A stretch of 9,905 bases of DNA from Pseudomonadota bacterium (lineage in GTDB: Bacteria; Pseudomonadota; Gammaproteobacteria; Steroidobacterales; Steroidobacteraceae). The DNA lies in assembly GCA_021805275.1 (NCBI GenBank), contig JAJZFQ010000141.1, positions 1-9,905 on the forward strand, in the 5' to 3' direction. The notes below the pieces were generated by a model. That model was not told where the DNA came from, did no database searches, and saw only the letters and a list, made by a program, of their open reading frames with translations. The translations under genes and the position numbers were made by a program. Position 1 is the first letter of the stretch. Each line of letters opens with the position of its first letter. This document shows positions 7,159 to 9,905 of this stretch, in pieces.

Positions 7159-8530
7159 ATGTCCCCTCCCGGTTCACGGTCATTCACGAGGTATAGCAAC
7201 CAGTGCAAGCACGAACGGCGGTGGGGACCGACGGGGCAGAATCTGGGGATCTGCGGGCGAAAGAGGCTAAGGTCGATCAGCAGCTGAGCAAGAACAAACT
7301 AGGATTCCATTCGGCCAAGGCGGCCGAGGGTTCGCAGGCCGTCAGGCCGAGGACCCGCTGCCCGCCGCAGGCCCAAAAAATTTGAAACGGGTGGTTTCTA
7401 TACTGTGTAGCTCTAACAGGAGCATGGGGTGCGCCAACACCCTCGCCAGCCATAAGCGAAGCGGGGGTCGCCACCCCCCGCTTCCACACGTCGAGCGTCC
7501 CGGACGGGACATGCCAGTTGCCAACTGGTAGATCGCTGTAGCCGCATGCCCTTCATCGGGCTGGTGCGGCCGCAACACGGCTGAGGCGGGTGAAATTCCC
7601 GCCGACTGACCGTATTCCCATCGACCCGCTGATTGAAGTCAAAGGTCACATGAAGGCGGGGATTGGGCGACCAGGGCACGGCTACCGCAGTAATGCGGGA
7701 TGCCTGTCCACAGAAGACTCAAGGATGAGTCGCGGCATGCTCGAATCGGTCCTTAGGGACCAGCGAGGGTATGACGCGTACCGACAGGTGGGCGAGTGAG
7801 GCGTCAGTAATGGCGTCGGGCTGTCAGCAGTGATGTGTGGCGGTCAGCACCTCGCGGCGCAAGCCGGGAGGGTTCTCGAATAGCTCAAGCCTGTAAACGC
7901 AACCCGGTAATCAGTCCAGGGTGCAATCGGAGTTATAGCGTGTAGCCGGGGGACACCCGGCCAAGTCAGCGGCAAACGATGATCGATGAGAGTAGCGGTT
8001 CGTCTTGGAATTCTGGGACCGCGAAAGCCCGCCATCCGGCGGGGGAGGTGCGTTGCACTAGAGCATTCATCGATTTGATGTCGACACGTTCAATGACTGG
8101 AAATTCTGTGGAAGAACTGAGGAATCTCCTACCCCTCGGGCGCTAAGCACGGCAATGCGAGCGCTGCACTTCGGTGCGAAAAGAGGGCGGAGAGGGAGAC
8201 TTGGCAAGTAGAAGCACCCATGGGTGCAGAGCGCGGGCTGACTGACTGGTGAGTCCAAGCGATTCCGAAAGCCGAGGGCGATCGAATCTCGACGTAATTG
8301 GGTCTGGCAGGCCCAGGAAGTGAGTACGGCAGGATGCCATTGGGGCGGTCGACCTTGGCGGGTCGACCGGTAACAGAGCTTCTCGATTTGGCAGATCGGG
8401 AAGACCCTGCAAACGTTCAGAGCGAGCGGCAACGGGCTGTCTGCCCGGGGTCAACTGCTGCCTGAATCATTCTATAGGTCACAATCAGGTGGAGAAATTC
8501 ATGAGGTCATAAACTGGTTTTATCATTCAC
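7159..8530 (+). ncRNA. Gene-poor stretch with many strong stem-loops; possible structured RNA
   Basis: About 1.37 kb with no convincing coding frame on either strand. The short ORFs have low-complexity Arg/Ser/Pro-rich products and no good start signals. Perfect hairpins on the + strand include 7458-7467/7475-7484 (10 bp), 7585-7590/7598-7603 with loop TGAAATT, 7945-7950/7956-7961, 8028-8033/8038-8043, 8166-8169/8174-8177 closed by a TTCG tetraloop, and 8346-8354/8361-8369 (9 bp). A 14-bp palindrome lies at 8214-8227, and ATGCC/GGCAT arms around GACTCA-AGGA-TGAGTC lie near 7700-7740. A -10-like TATACT is at 7399-7404 without a clear -35. GTGCG at 7429-7433 and the GGCGGG-TGAAATT-CCCGCC stem recall group II intron domain I, but I find no domain V and no reverse transcriptase. 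The extent and strand of any RNA are uncertain. Confidence 0.35.
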
Positions 8531-8560
8531 AGGGGCCGGCTCGTCCGGCCCCTTCGCCTT
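8531..8560 (+). terminator. Terminator-like GC hairpin
   Basis: A perfect 8-bp stem GGGGCCGG/CCGGCCCC (8532-8539 and 8545-8552, extendable by A-T) with loop CTCGT is followed by a pyrimidine-rich TTCGCCTT tail. This fits an intrinsic terminator of + strand transcription from the structured region, just before the next gene. The U-tract is imperfect, so strength is uncertain. Confidence 0.5.
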
Positions 8561-8564
8561 CCTG

Positions 8565-8592
8565 TTGAACGAACGACGCCGCGTGTGATAGA
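8565..8592 (+). promoter_or_regulatory. Weak promoter candidate for the secreted-protein gene
   Basis: TTGAAC (8565-8570), a 16-bp spacer and GATAGA (8587-8592) lie between the terminator-like hairpin and the start codon at 8627. The -35 is good and the -10 is poor. This is suggested mainly by position. Confidence 0.25.
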
Positions 8593-8626
8593 AGTTCCAC
8601 AAAGAGTGCTCGTGGCGAGGAATTTT

Positions 8627-9610
8627 ATGGTCCACAGATCGTGCTCACCCTACTATTCGGTTCGAAAATTGATTGCGCTCAGTTGCGTCTTGGCCTTGGT
8701 GTTGGGTATGAATCCCTCATTGGCCAAAGCCTGGAAACCACAGACGATCCCACAGCTGAAACGCAACATCGGTCATCTCTATCATGCGTTGCTTGCTCAA
8801 TTGCGAGGACCGGCGCGCGCGCAATTGATGAGGGATGAGGCCCGATGGGCGACCTATCGGCAGCGGGAATATCGCGGCTCGCCGAACGTCCTCAATTCGT
8901 ATGCGGCCCGGCTGCAACGCTTGCAGGAACTTGAACGTCAACGACCGATGGGGCCCTGGCCATTCGTCGGTGGCTACGCGATCATTGAGCACAAGAAATT
9001 TCGATATGGGGAGGCGCGTGACGCCGCGCACTATCCACAATTTGATAGTCATGAAGCGGATACGATCTCCACAAATCACTTCTTCGCGAAGTCTGCCGCG
9101 CAGCGAGTCAGATCACTGAATTTTGAAGCTGCCGGGCTATTCAATACTCCTCCTCCGCATGGAGAATTTTATCCCCCAGGCTATGCGTACGACCAGTCAT
9201 TCGACTTGTATCGACCGGGGCCGTACCTGCTGGATATTGTTCTGTTCAGATCGCGTTATACGGGGGGCGCGCAGGCGATGCGCTCCGGGGCGAGCTATCT
9301 GATTGACCTGCACACCGATGGCATCGTCCCATTGGCAAAGGTGTTCGCAGCGAACGTGCATTGGCATCGTCGGCTGCGGGCCGTTGTTCACGCGGATTTC
9401 GCCAAGCAGTGGCCGAAGTCTATGTGGAACACTGTTGAAAGCGGGCCAATGTACATCTTTGAAGCTCACATGCTTGATGTGGGATACACTGCGTCTGTCG
9501 GCGCTGTGGATGTGACCGTTCCGTATTCCCAGATAAAGAGTCTGTTGCGCGCCGACGGTCCACTGGGTCAGGCGTTGCGACAGGCGCGACGAGATCCTGG
9601 CAAACCGTGA
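8627..9610 (+). CDS. Secreted protein resembling LprI (DUF1311) plus RsiV-like (DUF3298) regions
   Basis: A 327-aa protein. The ATG at 8627 is preferred over an in-frame GTG at 8585 because GAGGAA (8617-8622) precedes it and it opens a normal signal peptide: basic n-region to K14, hydrophobic LIALSCVLALVLG, and a likely cut after AKA (33-35). The product should therefore be periplasmic or secreted. Residues about 45-100 (LYHALLAQL..., a helix with MRDEARWATYRQREY, then a YAARLQRLQELE helix) resemble the lysozyme-inhibitor LprI fold pattern, in which a helix carries a 'W..YR' motif. The C-terminal half (about 195-315) contains LIDLHTDGIVPLAKVF and ends VPYSQIKSLL, like the 'IPYS.LK' end of RsiV-type lysozyme-binding domains. 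The LprI cysteines are absent. These are resemblances by eye, so the role (lysozyme or envelope-stress defence) is only a hypothesis. Base composition is less GC-rich than the left-hand genes. It is the only exported cargo of the element. Confidence 0.75.
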   Translation: MVHRSCSPYYSVRKLIALSCVLALVLGMNPSLAKAWKPQTIPQLKRNIGHLYHALLAQLRGPARAQLMRDEARWATYRQREYRGSPNVLNSYAARLQRLQELERQRPMGPWPFVGGYAIIEHKKFRYGEARDAAHYPQFDSHEADTISTNHFFAKSAAQRVRSLNFEAAGLFNTPPPHGEFYPPGYAYDQSFDLYRPGPYLLDIVLFRSRYTGGAQAMRSGASYLIDLHTDGIVPLAKVFAANVHWHRRLRAVVHADFAKQWPKSMWNTVESGPMYIFEAHMLDVGYTASVGAVDVTVPYSQIKSLLRADGPLGQALRQARRDPGKP

Positions 9611-9724
9611 GATACGCAATGGCGTAATCAGGCGTGCACCGCCGCTGCGAAGCGATTGATGCGAGAGGACCAGTGACTTTTGAACTCATGTCCGCGTTTA
9701 GGCTCTTGTCAGCAATTGTGGGGT

Positions 9725-9905
9725 TTATTCACTGAGTCTGACTGATTGCACCAGTGCGGGTGGCGATCTGTGGCGTCGCCTTGGGGACGCCACAGATCGC
9801 CACTTTCGCTCGCCCGGCACCGCCTGGAATTCGATCGGGCGGGTGAGGGCCTCGAGATCGAGGCGGACTCGTTCGACCAGGGCTCCAAGGGCCCGCTCCG
9901 GCCGC
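9725..9905 (-). CDS. Second serine recombinase, C-terminal end (partial, tandem element)
   Basis: On the minus strand, a frame enters from the window edge and ends at TAA 9727-9725. Its first 42 visible residues match residues 443-484 of the recombinase at 4652-6130 at 33 of 42 positions, including VPGERKW and SVASPR. The DNA at 9781-9905 aligns to 4681-4805 without gaps, about 109 of 125 identical. After SPR the two differ: this copy continues RRHRSPPALVQSVRLSE, encoded in the right end of the first element, while the first copy ends in the tRNA-derived GFEPLLPP. The copy is diverged, so it is a related second element or remnant rather than a recent duplication. Most of the gene lies outside the window. 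Confidence 0.78.
   Translation of the reverse strand, partial: RPERALGALVERVRLDLEALTRPIEFQAVPGERKWRSVASPRRRHRSPPALVQSVRLSE
9760..9803. repeat. Near-perfect inverted repeat, attP-like junction
   Basis: Arms 9760-9780 and 9783-9803 are reverse complements at 20 of 21 positions (mismatch 9778/9785) around a central TT (9781-9782); 17 bp at the outer edge of each arm (9761-9777 and 9786-9802) match perfectly. Such dyads with an asymmetric central dinucleotide are what large serine recombinases use as attP. No T-tract follows on either strand, so a terminator role is less likely. It coincides exactly with the right edge of the element and the start of the second recombinase. Confidence 0.8.
9779..9797 (+). 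repeat. 19-bp direct repeat, right copy (att core)
   Basis: This is identical to 4679-4697. It reproduces the last 14 bases of tRNA-Glu with CCA but is not attached to the rest of a tRNA, as expected for the distal boundary of an element inserted in a tRNA gene. Confidence 0.9.

Larger units (their letters stand above)
4681..9780. mobile_element. 5.1-kb serine-recombinase integrative element in tRNA-Glu
   Basis: The element is bounded by the 19-bp direct repeats at 4679-4697 and 9779-9797. It carries its own large serine recombinase at the left edge reading toward the tRNA, a coupled small ORF, an unknown basic protein, a long apparently non-coding structured stretch, and a secreted protein. 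No conjugation, replication, phage structural or transposase genes are visible, so it is either a minimal integrative element or one mobilised by helpers. At least the secreted-protein gene and the 7160-8580 stretch look less GC-rich than the left-hand chromosomal genes, which suggests acquisition. Element ends are well supported; mobility is inferred. Confidence 0.8.

Noticed and set aside
7570..7612. Cobalamin-riboswitch-like GGTGAAATTCC with following CGACTGACC
   Set aside because: The other conserved blocks (the downstream AGCCAGGAGACC-type box and the upstream GCCACTG) are absent, and no B12-related gene follows.
8060..8092. GAGC...GTTC pair resembling group II intron domain V
   Set aside because: The inner lower-stem bases do not pair and there is no GNRA-capped upper stem with the 2-nt bulge.
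8067..8454. Two overlapping minus-strand ORFs (121 and 103 codons)
   Set aside because: Their compositions are Pro/Arg/Ser-rich, there are no ribosome sites, and they overlap strong hairpins; non-coding is the better reading.
1..9905. CRISPR arrays and IS-type transposases
   Set aside because: No spaced direct-repeat arrays and no transposase motifs were seen on either strand; the only long repeats are the att-related ones described.

Overview
The window looks like chromosomal DNA of a high-GC proteobacterium, probably a gammaproteobacterium. The basis is a TonB-dependent receptor (Gram-negative outer membrane), GC-rich codon use with a GTG start, and a tRNA-Glu that matches the E. coli gene almost base for base. 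No rRNA or species marker is present, so this assignment is soft.

Left part (1-4518), all on the + strand: the C-terminal end of a TonB-dependent receptor, an AMP-forming medium/long-chain acyl-CoA ligase, a TetR-family regulator and a type-B carboxylesterase with a complete Ser-Glu-His triad. Together they look like a small catabolic locus: uptake of a bulky substrate, ester hydrolysis, CoA activation of the released acid, and local regulation. The substrate cannot be read from the sequence.

Middle and right (4617-9905): a tRNA-Glu(UUC) gene with its own promoter serves as the integration site of a compact element of about 5.1 kb. The element carries a large serine recombinase (minus strand), a 60-codon ORF whose stop overlaps the recombinase start, an unrecognised basic 250-aa protein, a stretch of about 1.4 kb with no credible gene but many strong stem-loops (possibly a structured RNA, ended by a terminator-like hairpin), and a secreted protein resembling LprI/RsiV-type families. 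A 19-bp direct repeat (tRNA 3' end plus 5 bp) bounds the element at 4679-4697 and 9779-9797.

At the right boundary the recombinase 3' end appears a second time (about 87% identical over 125 bp without gaps), running off the window. This is best read as a second related element inserted in tandem at the same tRNA. The junction at 9760-9803 is a nearly perfect 21-bp-arm inverted repeat centred on TT, as expected for an attP-like (P-P') site of a serine integrase. The left junction instead joins one such half-site to the tRNA. Because the recombinase gene runs through its own attachment site, integration rewrites its C-terminus. In the integrated state the last 8 residues and the stop codon are antisense to the tRNA, and the stop codon lies over the anticodon.
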